This document shows, piece by piece, positions 1 through 9,319 of a stretch of DNA of 64,000 bases. Under the pieces are notes generated by a model, which was not told the origin of the DNA, searched no databases, and saw only the letters and a program-made list of their open reading frames with translations. The translations under genes were made by a program, and so were the position numbers. Origin of the DNA: an uncultured Comamonas sp. GTDB lineage: Bacteria > Pseudomonadota > Gammaproteobacteria > Burkholderiales > Burkholderiaceae_C. Where the stretch lies: contig CAMZGS010000005.1 in NCBI GenBank assembly GCA_947306475.1, positions 62,001-126,000 on the forward strand, read 5' to 3'. The stretch's first letter is position 1. Each line of letters starts with the position of its first letter.

Positions 1-9
1 GCGTGTCAT
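1..9 (-). CDS. glmM: Start of phosphoglucosamine mutase gene (partial)
   Basis: Only the first three codons are in the window. On the minus strand they read ATG ACA CGC (Met-Thr-Arg), 20 bases after the folP stop. GlmM of related bacteria typically begins MTR and glmM normally follows folP and ftsH, so position and first residues agree. GlmM converts glucosamine-6-phosphate to glucosamine-1-phosphate for peptidoglycan and LPS precursors. Inference rests on context plus three residues. Confidence 0.55.
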
Positions 10-29
10 GGTGTTTGTCTCGTTGTGTG

Positions 30-866
30 TCAAATGTCGTTGTCGTGCATGGCCTGCCACACCCTCAGCGCGGTCACGGTTTCGGCCACGTCGTGCACGC
101 GCACGATACGGGCGCCACGCTCCACCGCCAGCAAGGCAGCGGCCACGCTGGGCAGCATGCGCTCCTGCACCGGCAGATCGCACACCTGGCCCAGTGAGCT
201 CTTGCGCGACCAGCCTGCCAGGAGCGGAAATTCTGTGCCCAGCAGCTCCCTTTGCCGCGCCAGCAGGGCAAAGTTCTGGGCCACGCTCTTGCCAAAGCCG
301 ATGCCGTAGTCCCAGACAATGCGGGCTGCATCGACCCCCAGGTCACGCAGCGCCTGCGTCTGCTGTTGCAGGAAATCAAGCACCTGTGGCACGGGATCGC
401 CCTCCATGGGCTGCACCTGCATGTCCAGCGGGGTCTTGTGCATGTGCATCAGCACGATCCCACAGTTGGGGTGGTCTGCCACCACCGCCTGTGCCCCTGG
501 CTGACGCAGCGCCCAGATGTCGTTGATGATGTCGGCCCCGGCATCCAGCACCGCCTGCATGACGGCGGCCTTGTTGGTATCGACGGAGATGGGCACGCCA
601 AAGCGCACCGCCTCCTGCACCACGGGCAGAACGCGTTGCAGCTCCTCCTCCTCAGGCACTACGGGAGAGCCCGGCCGGGTGGACTCGCCGCCAATGTCCA
701 GGATATGCGCCCCGTCCTTGAGCAGCTTTTCCGCATGCTGCAGGGCGGCGGCAATGCCGTGGTGGCGTCCGCCATCGGAAAAGGAGTCCGGGGTGTTGTT
801 CACAATGCCCATCACCAATGGGCGCGTCAGGTCCAGGGAAAAACGTGTGGTCTGCCAGATGGCCAT
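30..866 (-). CDS. folP: Dihydropteroate synthase
   Basis: FolP (278 aa) condenses 6-hydroxymethyl-dihydropterin diphosphate with p-aminobenzoate in folate synthesis and is the sulfonamide target. Visible family motifs are GIVNNTPDSFSDGG near the N-terminus, DIGGESTRPG, SVDTNKAAVM followed by DAGADIINDI, GWSRKSS, and a C-terminal VRVHDVAETV. The usual NVTPDSF is NNTPDSF here, a mild variant. The start at 866 (MAIWQTTRF) is preferred because the frame upstream reads through unconserved sequence. It lies 66 bases behind ftsH and just before glmM, the classical ftsH-folP-glmM order. Confidence 0.95.
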   Translation of the reverse strand: MAIWQTTRFSLDLTRPLVMGIVNNTPDSFSDGGRHHGIAAALQHAEKLLKDGAHILDIGGESTRPGSPVVPEEEELQRVLPVVQEAVRFGVPISVDTNKAAVMQAVLDAGADIINDIWALRQPGAQAVVADHPNCGIVLMHMHKTPLDMQVQPMEGDPVPQVLDFLQQQTQALRDLGVDAARIVWDYGIGFGKSVAQNFALLARQRELLGTEFPLLAGWSRKSSLGQVCDLPVQERMLPSVAAALLAVERGARIVRVHDVAETVTALRVWQAMHDNDI

Positions 867-932
867 AGCAATAAAGCCCCAGGAAAAAAGAAAAAAGGGG
901 CCAATGTGGCCCCAGGGGGAATGCACTACAAC

Positions 933-2858
933 TCAGGTTGCGCTGGGAGAGGGCGTGTGCGCTGCGGGCGTGCCGCCGCTGTCGTTGCCATCGTCCTTGG
1001 GCTGGCTGGGCTGGCGCGGCGTCCAGTCCTTGGGCGGGCTGGGCTCGCGGCCTTCCATGATGGCATCAAGCTGCTCCGCGTCGATGGTCTCCCACTCCAG
1101 CATGGCATTGGCCATGGCGTGCATCTTGTCCTTGTTCTCTTCGATGAGCCTGCGCGCCAGGGCGTACTGCTCGTCGATGATGCGACGCACCTCGGCATCG
1201 ACCTTCTGCATGGTTTCTTCGCTGATGTTGCTGGGCTTGCTCATGGAGCGGCCCAGGAACGGCTCGCCTTCCTGTTCGGCATAGACCATCGGCCCCAGGG
1301 CATCGCTCATGCCGTAGCGCGTCACCATGTCACGGGCGATTTGCGTGGCACGCTCGAAGTCGTTGCTGGCGCCCGTGGTCATCTGGTTCATGAACACTTC
1401 TTCGGCAATGCGGCCGCCGAACAGCATGGCGATCTGGTTGAGCATGTACTCCTTGTCGTAGGAGTAGCGGTCCTTCTCGGGCAGGCTCATGGTCACGCCC
1501 AGGGCACGGCCACGGGGGATGATGGTGACCTTGTGCACCGGATCGCACTTGGGCAGCAGGCGGCCAATCAGGGCGTGGCCCGCCTCGTGGTAGGCGGTGT
1601 TGCGGCGCTCCTCCTCGGGCATGACCATGCTCTTGCGCTCGGGGCCCATGATGATCTTGTCCTTGGCCTTTTCGAAGTCCTGCATCTCCACCACGCGGGC
1701 GTTGCGGCGCGCAGCCATCAGGGCGGCTTCGTTGCACAGGTTGGCCAGGTCGGCGCCGCTCATGCCGGGCGTGCCGCGTGCCAGCACGGAGGGGTTGACG
1801 TCCTCACCCACCGGGATCTTGCGCATGTGCACCGCCAGAATCTGCTCACGGCCGCGGATGTCGGGCAGGGTGACGTACACCTGACGGTCAAAGCGCCCCG
1901 GACGCAGCAGGGCTGCATCCAGAATGTCCGGGCGGTTGGTGGCAGCCACCACGATCACGCCCAGGTTGGTCTCAAAACCGTCCATTTCGACCAGCATCTG
2001 GTTCAGGGTCTGCTCGCGCTCGTCGTTGCCACCGCCCAGGCCCGCACCGCGCTGGCGGCCCACGGCGTCAATTTCGTCGATGAAGATGATGCAGGGGGCG
2101 TTCTTCTTGGCGTTTTCGAACATGTCGCGCACGCGGGCAGCGCCCACGCCGACGAACATTTCGACAAAGTCCGAACCGGAGATCGAGAAGAACGGCACCT
2201 TGGCCTCACCGGCAATGGACTTGGCCAGCAGCGTCTTGCCGGTACCCGGAGGGCCCACCAGCAGCAGGCCACGCGGGATGCGACCACCCAGCTTCTGGAA
2301 CTTGCTCGGATCCTTCAGGAAGTCCACCACCTCCTTGACTTCTTCCTTGGCCTCGTCGCAGCCGGCCACGTCGGCAAAGGTGACGGTGTTGTTGTTCTCA
2401 TCCAGCATGCGCGCCTTGCTCTTGCCGAAGCTGAAGGCACCGCCCTTGCCGCCGCCCTGCATCTGGCGCATGAAATAAATCCACACACCAATCAGGAGCA
2501 GCATTGGCCCCCAGCTGATGAGCAGGCTCAGCAGGAAGGAGCCTTCCTCACGGGGCTTGACGTCGAACCTGACGTTGTTGTTGATCAGGTCGCCCACCAG
2601 ACCACGATCCAGATAGGTGGCCGTCGTGCGCACACGACGATCGTCCGTGGTGAACGCCACAATCTCGGTGCCGCTGGGGCCTTCCTGAATGGTGGCGCTC
2701 TTGATGCGGTTGTTGTGGACTTCGTTCAGGAAGTCGGAATAGCCGATATAGCTGGCCCCCACGCTGCTGCTGCGCGTATCAAATTGCTTGAAAACGGTGA
2801 ACAGCACCATGGCGACAACCAGCCAGACGGCAATTTTTGAAAACCACTGATTATTCAA
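933..2858 (-). CDS. ftsH: ATP-dependent zinc metalloprotease FtsH
   Basis: FtsH (641 aa) is the membrane-anchored AAA+ protease that degrades misfolded membrane proteins and regulatory proteins. An N-terminal membrane segment (about residues 5-25) and a second (about 100-122, [20 protein letters not shown]) flank a periplasmic domain. Then come Walker A GPPGTGKT, Walker B IIFIDEID, the SRH arginines and the zinc site HEAGH. The conserved N-terminus [11 protein letters not shown] follows a TTG codon at 2856-2858 with GGAG a few bases upstream, so TTG is the likely start. The in-frame ATG at 2900 would add 14 unconserved residues. Confidence 0.95.
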   Translation of the reverse strand: MNNQWFSKIAVWLVVAMVLFTVFKQFDTRSSSVGASYIGYSDFLNEVHNNRIKSATIQEGPSGTEIVAFTTDDRRVRTTATYLDRGLVGDLINNNVRFDVKPREEGSFLLSLLISWGPMLLLIGVWIYFMRQMQGGGKGGAFSFGKSKARMLDENNNTVTFADVAGCDEAKEEVKEVVDFLKDPSKFQKLGGRIPRGLLLVGPPGTGKTLLAKSIAGEAKVPFFSISGSDFVEMFVGVGAARVRDMFENAKKNAPCIIFIDEIDAVGRQRGAGLGGGNDEREQTLNQMLVEMDGFETNLGVIVVAATNRPDILDAALLRPGRFDRQVYVTLPDIRGREQILAVHMRKIPVGEDVNPSVLARGTPGMSGADLANLCNEAALMAARRNARVVEMQDFEKAKDKIIMGPERKSMVMPEEERRNTAYHEAGHALIGRLLPKCDPVHKVTIIPRGRALGVTMSLPEKDRYSYDKEYMLNQIAMLFGGRIAEEVFMNQMTTGASNDFERATQIARDMVTRYGMSDALGPMVYAEQEGEPFLGRSMSKPSNISEETMQKVDAEVRRIIDEQYALARRLIEENKDKMHAMANAMLEWETIDAEQLDAIMEGREPSPPKDWTPRQPSQPKDDGNDSGGTPAAHTPSPSAT

Positions 2859-2995
2859 GCGGGGCTCCAGAAGGGGAAAGAAGTGAAACGGCTCAGGCAA
2901 GCCTGCGTGTGACAGTTGGAGTCCATTTTAGGGGTTTCAAGCCGGCCACCGGCAAACCACCGTCCATAGCTGTCATGACGTGTAAAGAAAAACGC

Positions 2996-3658
2996 CTAGG
3001 CAGACACCTTCAGGCGCTGGCCGACCAGAAAGGTTTCCGCCGACTTGTCACGCGATGAACGCGGCTTGAATGGCTTGACCTGCTGGAAGTGCGCGCGAAA
3101 CAGCCGCACCAGATCGTCGTAGCCCGGACCATGGAACACCTTGGCCACCAGGGCACCCTGCGGGCGCAGGTGCTGGCTGGCAAAGTCCACGGCCAGCTCG
3201 ATCAGGTGCGCCACACGCGCTGCGTCGGTGACGCTGTGCCCGCTCAGGTTGGGGGCCATGTCGGACACCACCACGTCCACCTCGCGCCCGGCCAGCACCG
3301 CCTGCAGTTGCGCCAGCACACTTTCCTCGCGAAAGTCGCCCTGGATGAAGTGCACGTCCTCAATCGGCTCCATGGGCAGAATGTCCAGCCCGATGATGAC
3401 CCCGTCCAGCTGGCCGGCGGCAGCCCCCTGGGGCGCCAGCGTGCGGCGCAGGTACTGGCTCCAGGCGCCAGGGGCACAGCCCAGATCCACCACCACCTGG
3501 CCGGGATGGATCAGCTTGAACGTTTCGTTGATTTCCTTGAGCTTGTACGCCGCGCGCGCGCGGTAGCCGTCCTTTTGCGCAGCCTGCACGTAAGGGTCGG
3601 TGACGTGCTGGTGCAGCCAAGTCTTGTTGACCTTCTTGCTTTTGGTTTGAATCTTCAT
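2996..3658 (-). CDS. rlmE: 23S rRNA (uridine-2'-O)-methyltransferase RlmE (FtsJ/RrmJ)
   Basis: RlmE (220 aa) methylates U2552 in the A-loop of 23S rRNA using SAM. The SAM-binding motif [15 protein letters not shown], the [12 protein letters not shown] segment with the catalytic Asp, [11 protein letters not shown] with the catalytic Lys, and a C-terminal [16 protein letters not shown] with the Glu are all present, giving a K-D-K-E site. The start MKIQTKSKK at 3658 is preferred over an upstream ATG at 3829, which would run through the divergent yhbY gene. It is 137 bp upstream of ftsH in the same direction, the usual rlmE-ftsH pairing. Confidence 0.95.
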   Translation of the reverse strand: MKIQTKSKKVNKTWLHQHVTDPYVQAAQKDGYRARAAYKLKEINETFKLIHPGQVVVDLGCAPGAWSQYLRRTLAPQGAAAGQLDGVIIGLDILPMEPIEDVHFIQGDFREESVLAQLQAVLAGREVDVVVSDMAPNLSGHSVTDAARVAHLIELAVDFASQHLRPQGALVAKVFHGPGYDDLVRLFRAHFQQVKPFKPRSSRDKSAETFLVGQRLKVSA

Positions 3659-3690
3659 CGGGAAATTCTCACAGACTCGATAATACGCGG

Positions 3691-4161
3691 ATGCCTCAAA
3701 TCGAATTGACCCCCGCTCAGCGCCGGGAACACCGCGCCAATGCCCACCATTTGAACCCCGTCGTGCTGATTGGTGCCGACGGGCTGACCCCGGGCGTGCA
3801 AAAGGAAGTGGATGCCGCCCTGAGCGCACACGGCCTGATCAAGATCCGTGTGTTCAGCGATGACCGCGCCCAGCGCGAGACCATGTACCAGCTGCTGTGC
3901 GAGGAGCTGGGCGCAGCGCCCATCCAGCACATCGGCAAGCTGTTGGTGCTGTGGCGCCCGATACCCGAAAAAACCAGAACACTGGACGAAGACCGCAAGC
4001 CCGGCCCCAGGGAAGTGCGGCTGCTCAAGTTCAGCCGTCCCGGCACCAAGCCCACCGTCAAGCAGGTGCGCATCCTGGGCAACCAGCGTCTGACGGCTGC
4101 CGGCACCATCAAGCGCGCCAAGAAGCGTGGCCCCAAATCGCTGAAAAAGGGCCTGGCGTAA
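3691..4161 (+). CDS. yhbY: YhbY/CRS1 family RNA-binding protein
   Basis: This 156-aa protein has the CRM-type RNA-binding domain in residues 1-95: [20 protein letters not shown], then the glycine turn [11 protein letters not shown] and [11 protein letters not shown]. YhbY associates with pre-50S ribosomal particles. A basic tail (about residues 100-156, many Lys and Arg) extends it beyond the roughly 97-residue E. coli protein. It diverges from rlmE with only 32 bases between start codons, so the two share a promoter region, a common arrangement next to ftsH. Confidence 0.9.
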   Translation: MPQIELTPAQRREHRANAHHLNPVVLIGADGLTPGVQKEVDAALSAHGLIKIRVFSDDRAQRETMYQLLCEELGAAPIQHIGKLLVLWRPIPEKTRTLDEDRKPGPREVRLLKFSRPGTKPTVKQVRILGNQRLTAAGTIKRAKKRGPKSLKKGLA

Positions 4162-4923
4162 ATGGCAACGGGCCAGACCGCCACAGCCAGCACCACTGCC
4201 CAACGCCATGTTCTGTGCATGAAGTGGGGCACCAAGTACGGACCGGAGTACGTCAACCGCCTGTACGCCATGGTGCGCCGCCACCTGCAAGGGGACTTCA
4301 ACTTTGTCTGCCTGACCGATGATGCCAGCGGCATCCGCCCTGAGGTGCAATGCCTGCCCATCCCCTCGCTGCAACTGCCCCCGGGCATTCCGGAGCGTGG
4401 CTGGACCAAGCTCACCACCTTCAGCGCCGACCTGCACGGCCTGCGCGGCACGGCGCTGTTCCTGGATGTGGACGTGGTCATCACCGGCCCCCTGGACGAG
4501 TTCTTCACCTACCCGGGGGAGTTCCTCATCATCCATGACCACAAGCGCCCCTGGCGCATCACCGGCAATTCCTCGGTCTATCGCTTCGAGCTGGGTGCCC
4601 ACCCCGATGTGCTGGAATACTTTCGCAACAATTTCGAGCGCATTCGCAAGCAGTTCCGCAACGAGCAGGCCTATCTTTCCGACGTCCTGCACAAGCAGGG
4701 CAAGCTCAAGTACTGGCCTGCCGCCTGGTGCCCCAGCTTCAAGTACCACTGCATTCCGCGCTGGCCGACCAACTACTGGCGACCGCCGTTCGTGCCGCCA
4801 GGTGCGCGCATCGTCATCTTCCACGGCGAATGCAACCCGCCCGATGCCCTGGCCGGGCGGCGCAACCGCCGCTTTCGCTTCATCCGCCCCGCCACCTGGG
4901 TGGCCCAGCACTGGCGGGAATGA
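4162..4923 (+). CDS. Glycosyltransferase-like protein
   Basis: This 253-aa protein starts immediately after the yhbY stop codon. The stretch LFLDVDVVITGPLDEFF (about residue 95) looks like the DxD metal/nucleotide-sugar site of GT-A fold glycosyltransferases. VLCMKWGTKYGPEYVNRLYAMV and FVCLTDD near the N-terminus are typical of uncharacterised GT8-like proteins. No signal peptide or membrane segment is seen. Donor and acceptor cannot be told from sequence. It may be translated coupled to yhbY. An alternative start is the Met of MKWGTKYGP about 20 residues in. Confidence 0.6.
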   Translation: MATGQTATASTTAQRHVLCMKWGTKYGPEYVNRLYAMVRRHLQGDFNFVCLTDDASGIRPEVQCLPIPSLQLPPGIPERGWTKLTTFSADLHGLRGTALFLDVDVVITGPLDEFFTYPGEFLIIHDHKRPWRITGNSSVYRFELGAHPDVLEYFRNNFERIRKQFRNEQAYLSDVLHKQGKLKYWPAAWCPSFKYHCIPRWPTNYWRPPFVPPGARIVIFHGECNPPDALAGRRNRRFRFIRPATWVAQHWRE

Positions 4924-4955
4924 ATCTGCCACCACCATTGAGGAGTCCACGCCCT

Positions 4956-5801
4956 ATGCCGCATACCCCCAGCCGCCTGCTGCTTACCCTGGTCAGCGCC
5001 GCCGTCGTGGCTCTTGTCGGATGTGCCCAGAACACGCAGCCGCCAACGGCTGCCGGCGCCAGTACCGCCACCATGAACGACAGTAATACCTCCTCCATGG
5101 AGCGCACCGTGCAGCGGCACATCTGGACGCTCACGACCATCCGTCCCGCCCCCGGCGGCAGCGCCGAAGCCAATCTGGCCGCATCCACCCAGGGCGTGCA
5201 GCTGCGCTTCATGCCATCCAAGACTGCGGATGCTCCTGCGTCGGTACAGATCAACGGCCTGTGCAACCGCATGCATGCGGCCTACCAGACAAAAGGGGCA
5301 ACACTGCAAATCTCCCAGGTGGCTGGCACCCTGATGGCCTGCCAGAACGATGCACTGATGCAGCTGGAACGCGTCGTCGGCCAGACCCTGCCCAAGGCCC
5401 GGAACTGGCGCCTGACGGGCCCCGAGACGCTGGAAATCACCTTTGCCGACGGCCAGCGCTGGCAGTTGCAGGGCACGCTGCACTATGAAGCCATGTATGG
5501 CGAGCCGGAACGCATCTTCCTGGAAGTGGCACCGCAGTTGCAGGACTGCACCCACCCTCTCATGCCCGAGGCCCAATGCCTGCGGGTGCGCGAAGTGCAT
5601 TACGACGACCGGGGCATCAAAACCGGCACCGGGGAGTGGGGGGCCTTCTACGACAGCATCGAAGGCTATGCCCACCAAGGCGGGCTGCGTCAGGTGCTGC
5701 GCCTCAAGCGCTATACCCGCCAGCCGGATCAGGTGCCGGCCGATGCCTCGCGCTATCTCTACGTGCTGGACCTGGTGGTGGAAACCGGGCCGGCACACTG
5801 A
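4956..5801 (+). CDS. META and DUF4377 domain lipoprotein
   Basis: This 281-aa protein starts with a lipoprotein signal: basic MPHTPSR, a hydrophobic stretch and a lipobox-like ALVGC, so Cys about residue 23 would be lipidated. Residues 45-160 (HIWTLTTIRPAPGG ... WRLTGPETLEITFADGQ) resemble a META (HslJ-like) domain. Residues 170-280 (RIFLEVAPQLQDC, CLRVREVHYDD, GEWGAFYDSIEGY, SRYLYVLDLVVE) resemble DUF4377. The start has AGGAG 8 bases upstream. Family roles are linked to envelope stress, but no specific function is known. Confidence 0.7.
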   Translation: MPHTPSRLLLTLVSAAVVALVGCAQNTQPPTAAGASTATMNDSNTSSMERTVQRHIWTLTTIRPAPGGSAEANLAASTQGVQLRFMPSKTADAPASVQINGLCNRMHAAYQTKGATLQISQVAGTLMACQNDALMQLERVVGQTLPKARNWRLTGPETLEITFADGQRWQLQGTLHYEAMYGEPERIFLEVAPQLQDCTHPLMPEAQCLRVREVHYDDRGIKTGTGEWGAFYDSIEGYAHQGGLRQVLRLKRYTRQPDQVPADASRYLYVLDLVVETGPAH

Positions 5802-5829
5802 GCCGCAATCGATTCAAAAAAGAAAAAAC

Positions 5830-5912
5830 AATAGCTGCTTGCGCTTGCCATACAACGTTTTGAGCTGCTTTTCAGGCCGAAATCGTTGTACAGCAAGCGC
5901 AAGCAGCTATTT
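5830..5912. repeat. Long inverted repeat between convergent genes
   Basis: The arm AATAGCTGCTTGCGCTTGC (5830-5848) has a perfect inverted copy at 5893-5911. Inner arms TACAACG (5851-5857) and CGTTGTA (5884-5890) extend the pairing, leaving a loop of under 30 bases. It lies between the convergent lipoprotein and phosphatase genes and may end transcription from both sides. Each arm is a copy of the dispersed AATAGCTGC element seen elsewhere in this window. Confidence 0.85.
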
Positions 5913-5944
5913 CTATTGATGCCCTACTGTTTTTCAAGGGGTAC

Positions 5945-7102
5945 TCATGGACAAAGGGGCTGCGATGCCAGCTGAATGCAGCATGCTGCCAAGGCGCTGG
6001 CCACCGTGCTGCCGGGCGCAGCAGACTGCTGGCATGTGCATTGCTGCGTCGGAGCGCTCATGAAGCCCTGGGTGGCCTGCTGCTGGCCATCGTCGAACAT
6101 CAGGGTGCGCTCGGGCCAGCGCAGGGCGGCCAGACGCAATTGCTCGGTGGGCCGGTTGTTCTGGCGCGCCTGCGCGCGGGCGCCGACGGAATAGTCCACG
6201 CAGAACACATTGCGCCGCTGGCCATGCCAGGCAAAAGGGGCGATGTCGGCAAACAAGCCCTCCTGCGTCGGGTGGCCGGGCTCGGCGCTGCGCCAGTAGT
6301 GTCCCATCACCACGGGCGTGGCATCGGTGTAGTTGTCCCACCAGGCCTGACGCTGCACAAAGCGCCACTTGTTGCCGGCAAAGAATGGCTCCGTGGCGGG
6401 ATCTTCCAGACCGCAGGTCAGCACCTTGAGCGGGTTGTAGGTGGACTTGTTGAGTTCGTTGTCGCAGTGCGCCTGCAGGAAGGGCGGGCGGCGGCTGCCA
6501 TCCTCCAGGCTGTAGGGCCAGCGCTGCTTTTCCTCTTCCATCCGCTGTGCGATGCGGCTGGCACGGGCCGCCGCGCTGGCTTCTTCCTCCCAGGCATCGT
6601 AGGCTGCGCGCGCGCTGCCCAGCGGCTGGCGCCGTGCGGCCTGGATGGCCGGGGCACTCCAGGCGGCGTGGATGATGCGCAGGTCCTCGCGCTCCAGCGC
6701 CAGGGGCAGGTCGCTGAGGAAACGCACGATCACCTCGCGCTCTGCCGCATCATGGACGCGCGCAAAGCCCGGGTATTTGCGCAGGTCACTACGCAGGCGC
6801 GCATCGAAGAACCAGCCCGATCCATCCTTGGGATCCTGGCGCAGCAGGTTGATTTCGTGGTTGCCCAGAATGGCCACCGCCTTGCCGGTGCGCACCAGCT
6901 GGCGCACCAAGCCGATCACGCCAGGGCTGTCCGGTCCGCGATCGACGAAATCCCCCACAAATACCAGGGTGCGGCCCTGGGGGTGGTTGCCGCGCGCGTC
7001 ATACCCCAAATGCCGCAGCAACTGCAGCAAGGGTTGCAGCTCGCCGTGGATGTCACCAACGATATCCAGCGGCCCGGGGGGCAGAGGTTGTATCAGACTC
7101 AT
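5945..7102 (-). CDS. PPP-family metallophosphoesterase
   Basis: This 385-aa protein carries the metal-binding signatures of the PPP phosphatase/ApaH superfamily: DIVGDIHGE near residue 15, FVGDFVDRGPDS about residue 50 and AILGNHE about residue 80. A later VVMGHYW gives a further metal His. The middle holds a variable insert (DAWEEEASAAARASR). The last 35 residues are cysteine-rich and unlike the family core. The start ATG at 7102 is chosen over an in-frame TTG at 7111. Substrate is unknown: protein phosphatase or nucleotide hydrolase are both possible. Confidence 0.8.
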   Translation of the reverse strand: MSLIQPLPPGPLDIVGDIHGELQPLLQLLRHLGYDARGNHPQGRTLVFVGDFVDRGPDSPGVIGLVRQLVRTGKAVAILGNHEINLLRQDPKDGSGWFFDARLRSDLRKYPGFARVHDAAEREVIVRFLSDLPLALEREDLRIIHAAWSAPAIQAARRQPLGSARAAYDAWEEEASAAARASRIAQRMEEEKQRWPYSLEDGSRRPPFLQAHCDNELNKSTYNPLKVLTCGLEDPATEPFFAGNKWRFVQRQAWWDNYTDATPVVMGHYWRSAEPGHPTQEGLFADIAPFAWHGQRRNVFCVDYSVGARAQARQNNRPTEQLRLAALRWPERTLMFDDGQQQATQGFMSAPTQQCTCQQSAAPGSTVASALAACCIQLASQPLCP

Positions 7103-7250
7103 GGCAAGCAAGACCGCACGACACGCAGGGCGTGCCCAGGCGGACGACCGAGAAAGGGTTGATGTTGCAGTGCAGCATAACCGCTTTCCAATTCCTACAG
7201 TCTGAGAGGGTTGAAAAAATACCCCAGGGTTTTTACCGGGTTGCGGTTAT

Positions 7251-7742
7251 TTACGTTCTCATATAGCGAACAAAACGCAGCTGCATGCCCTGAGCGCTGG
7301 TGCAGGTCTTTTGCTCCTGCGGCTGCCATTCCGGCCCCAGGGTCGGGGCGTAGGCATCGCCTTCAAACTCCTGTTCGATGTGGGTCACTTCCACCCGGTC
7401 GGCCAGGGGTAGGGCCTGGGCATACACCTGCGCCCCCCCCATGACCCAGACTGTGTCTGCCTGGGTCCTCCGTGCCACCTCCAGCGCCTGCTCCAGGCTG
7501 TGCGCCACCTCGGCGCCACGGGCCTGCCAGCCGTCCTGACGGGTGATGACGATGTTGCGCCGCCCGGGCAGCGGGCGGAAGCGCTCGGGCAGGGAATCCC
7601 AGGTCTTGCGCCCCATGATGACAGGGCAACCGCTGGTCAGCGCCCGAAAGTGGGCCAGGTCTTCGGGCACATGCCAGGGCATGCTGCCGTTGCGGCCAAT
7701 GACGCCATTGGCCGCAACGGCATAGATCAAAGCAATCTGCAT
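7251..7742 (-). CDS. folA: Dihydrofolate reductase
   Basis: FolA (163 aa, normal length) reduces dihydrofolate to tetrahydrofolate with NADPH. The N-terminus IALIYAVAANGVIGRNGSMPWHVPEDLAHF holds the substrate loop, with the acidic residue in PEDL. VIMGRKTWDSLP and RNIVITRQ are the NADPH-binding strands, and WVMGGAQVYAQALP and VTHIEQEFEGDAYAP follow in family order. It precedes the phosphatase gene on the same strand after a 148-base gap. Confidence 0.95.
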   Translation of the reverse strand: MQIALIYAVAANGVIGRNGSMPWHVPEDLAHFRALTSGCPVIMGRKTWDSLPERFRPLPGRRNIVITRQDGWQARGAEVAHSLEQALEVARRTQADTVWVMGGAQVYAQALPLADRVEVTHIEQEFEGDAYAPTLGPEWQPQEQKTCTSAQGMQLRFVRYMRT

Positions 7743-7784
7743 GGTGATAAAAAGTAGAGCTGCTCCCGTAGGAGCAGCAAGGGA

Positions 7785-9251
7785 TCAATCGGTTTTTTTG
7801 TCTTTTTTGGCCTTCGACGCGGCCTGCTCCGCGTCGGGGGGGAGCTGGCGCTTGATGGCCGGGCGTTGCAGGCGCTGCTCTGCCCGGCGCTTGCCGACCC
7901 GGGCACGCTTGAGGCGCACCTCGGCAACCAGGCCGTGGTCGCTGGCATTTTCCAGGATGAGCGTGCCCCCCATGCGCTGCACGGTCTTGTCCACGATGGA
8001 CAGCCCCAGACCAGCCCCGGCCGCAGCGGTACGCGCCCGGTCGCTGCGAAAGAAGGGCTCCACCAGTTGCTCCAGCTGCTCCGGCGGCACACCGCAGCCA
8101 TGGTCGCGCACCCGCAGGGCAATGCAGTCGCCATCCAGAACGCAGGAGATGTCCACCTGCGCAACCTCCGTATCCGGATTCTTGCCATAGCGGCGCGCGT
8201 TTTCCAGCAGGTTGGAGATGACACGTGCCAGCTCCACCTCATCGGCCTGAACCAGCAGCTCATCCGCCACGTCCATGCTGATCTGCAGCTCATGGTGGTT
8301 CTGCACCGCATACACACACGAGGACACCACCTGGTGCAAATTGACCGACTCCAGGGTGATGTGATCGGGTCGCGCGTAGTCCAGGAATTTGTCGATGGTG
8401 GCATCCAGCTGCACGATGTCGGCCACCATGTGCTGGCGCGCCACATCGTCGCTGACGCTCATCTCCGTCTCCAGCCGCAGCCGTGCCAGAGGAGTGCGCA
8501 AGTCGTGCGAGATGCCGGCCAGCATCACCGCACGGTCCTGCTCCAGACGGGCCAGCTTTTGCGCCATGCGGTTGAAGCCGATGTTGACGGCGCGAATCTC
8601 GCTGGTGACGGCTTCCTCGTCGAGCTGACTGTCCACAAAGTCGCCTTCGCGCACCTTGTTGGCGGCCTGGCTCAACTCCTTGAGCGGCTGGTTGATCAGG
8701 CGCGCAATCACGGCCGCGCCGGCCAGCGACAGCACCAGGGCTGCCACCAGCCAGGCCAGCCAGGTACGCCCGCCGGCGTACAGCCCCTGCACGCGATCGA
8801 GCAGCAGCCAGTTGGGGTCACCGTTGATGCTGAAGCCGATCCAGGTGCCAGCCTCGTCATTGACGCTGCTGGCCACGATGGTGTCGGCCCCCAGTCGGGC
8901 CGTCAGGGTCTGGATCAGGCGCAGATTGCTTTCCGTGGGAGTCAGGGCAACGTAGCGATCCTCCGGCTCACGCGGCACGATGCGCAGGCCCTCCTGCTCG
9001 GCCAGGGTCTTGATGAGCGAGACGCGCGTGATGGCATCCGAGTGCTCCAGCGCGGCACGGCTCAGATTCACCAGGGAGGCCGTCTGCTCGGCCACCTGCA
9101 GGCTGTGCGGCTCGGCGTCGAAGGCGCGCAGTGCCTGCAGCCACGACAGGGTACTGCCCAGCAGCAGCAGCCCCAGCAGAAAGAACGTACGCCAGAACAG
9201 GCTCAGCCCCAGCTTGTGGGACGAGCGGCCGGTCGAAGGGTTTTTTGGCAC
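7785..9251 (-). CDS. envZ: EnvZ-type sensor histidine kinase
   Basis: This 488-aa kinase has a membrane segment at about 18-38, a periplasmic sensor of about 120 residues, a second membrane segment (about 165-185) and a HAMP linker with LKELSQAANKVREGDF. The dimerisation helix has LAGISHDLRTPLARLRLE with the phosphorylated His. The ATPase domain shows NLLENARRYG, VRDHGCGVP, FRSDRARTAAAGAGLGLSIV. It reads GTG as its start codon. A basic tail (KRARVGKRRAEQRL ... SKAKKDKKTD) is unusual. It lies 68 bases downstream of the ompR-type regulator, so the two form one two-component operon. The signal is unknown; the symbol is by similarity. Confidence 0.85.
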   Translation of the reverse strand: MPKNPSTGRSSHKLGLSLFWRTFFLLGLLLLGSTLSWLQALRAFDAEPHSLQVAEQTASLVNLSRAALEHSDAITRVSLIKTLAEQEGLRIVPREPEDRYVALTPTESNLRLIQTLTARLGADTIVASSVNDEAGTWIGFSINGDPNWLLLDRVQGLYAGGRTWLAWLVAALVLSLAGAAVIARLINQPLKELSQAANKVREGDFVDSQLDEEAVTSEIRAVNIGFNRMAQKLARLEQDRAVMLAGISHDLRTPLARLRLETEMSVSDDVARQHMVADIVQLDATIDKFLDYARPDHITLESVNLHQVVSSCVYAVQNHHELQISMDVADELLVQADEVELARVISNLLENARRYGKNPDTEVAQVDISCVLDGDCIALRVRDHGCGVPPEQLEQLVEPFFRSDRARTAAAGAGLGLSIVDKTVQRMGGTLILENASDHGLVAEVRLKRARVGKRRAEQRLQRPAIKRQLPPDAEQAASKAKKDKKTD

Positions 9252-9319
9252 TGCGTCAGGGAATCAGGTGGTCGAGGCAATCGGGGAGGGGATCGGGCCG
9301 GACACGAAGGCGCGGCGGC

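Noticed and set aside
252..2840. 862-aa plus-strand open frame opposite folP and ftsH
   Set aside because: It is antisense to two clear genes and has the Ala/Gly/His/Val-rich composition of a high-GC shadow frame. The same applies to other long antisense frames, for example 7866-9350, 13938-15209, 26907-29012 and 57951-59564.
2955..2990. CATAGCTGTCATGACG between ftsH and rlmE as a dispersed element copy
   Set aside because: Only the first seven bases match the family.
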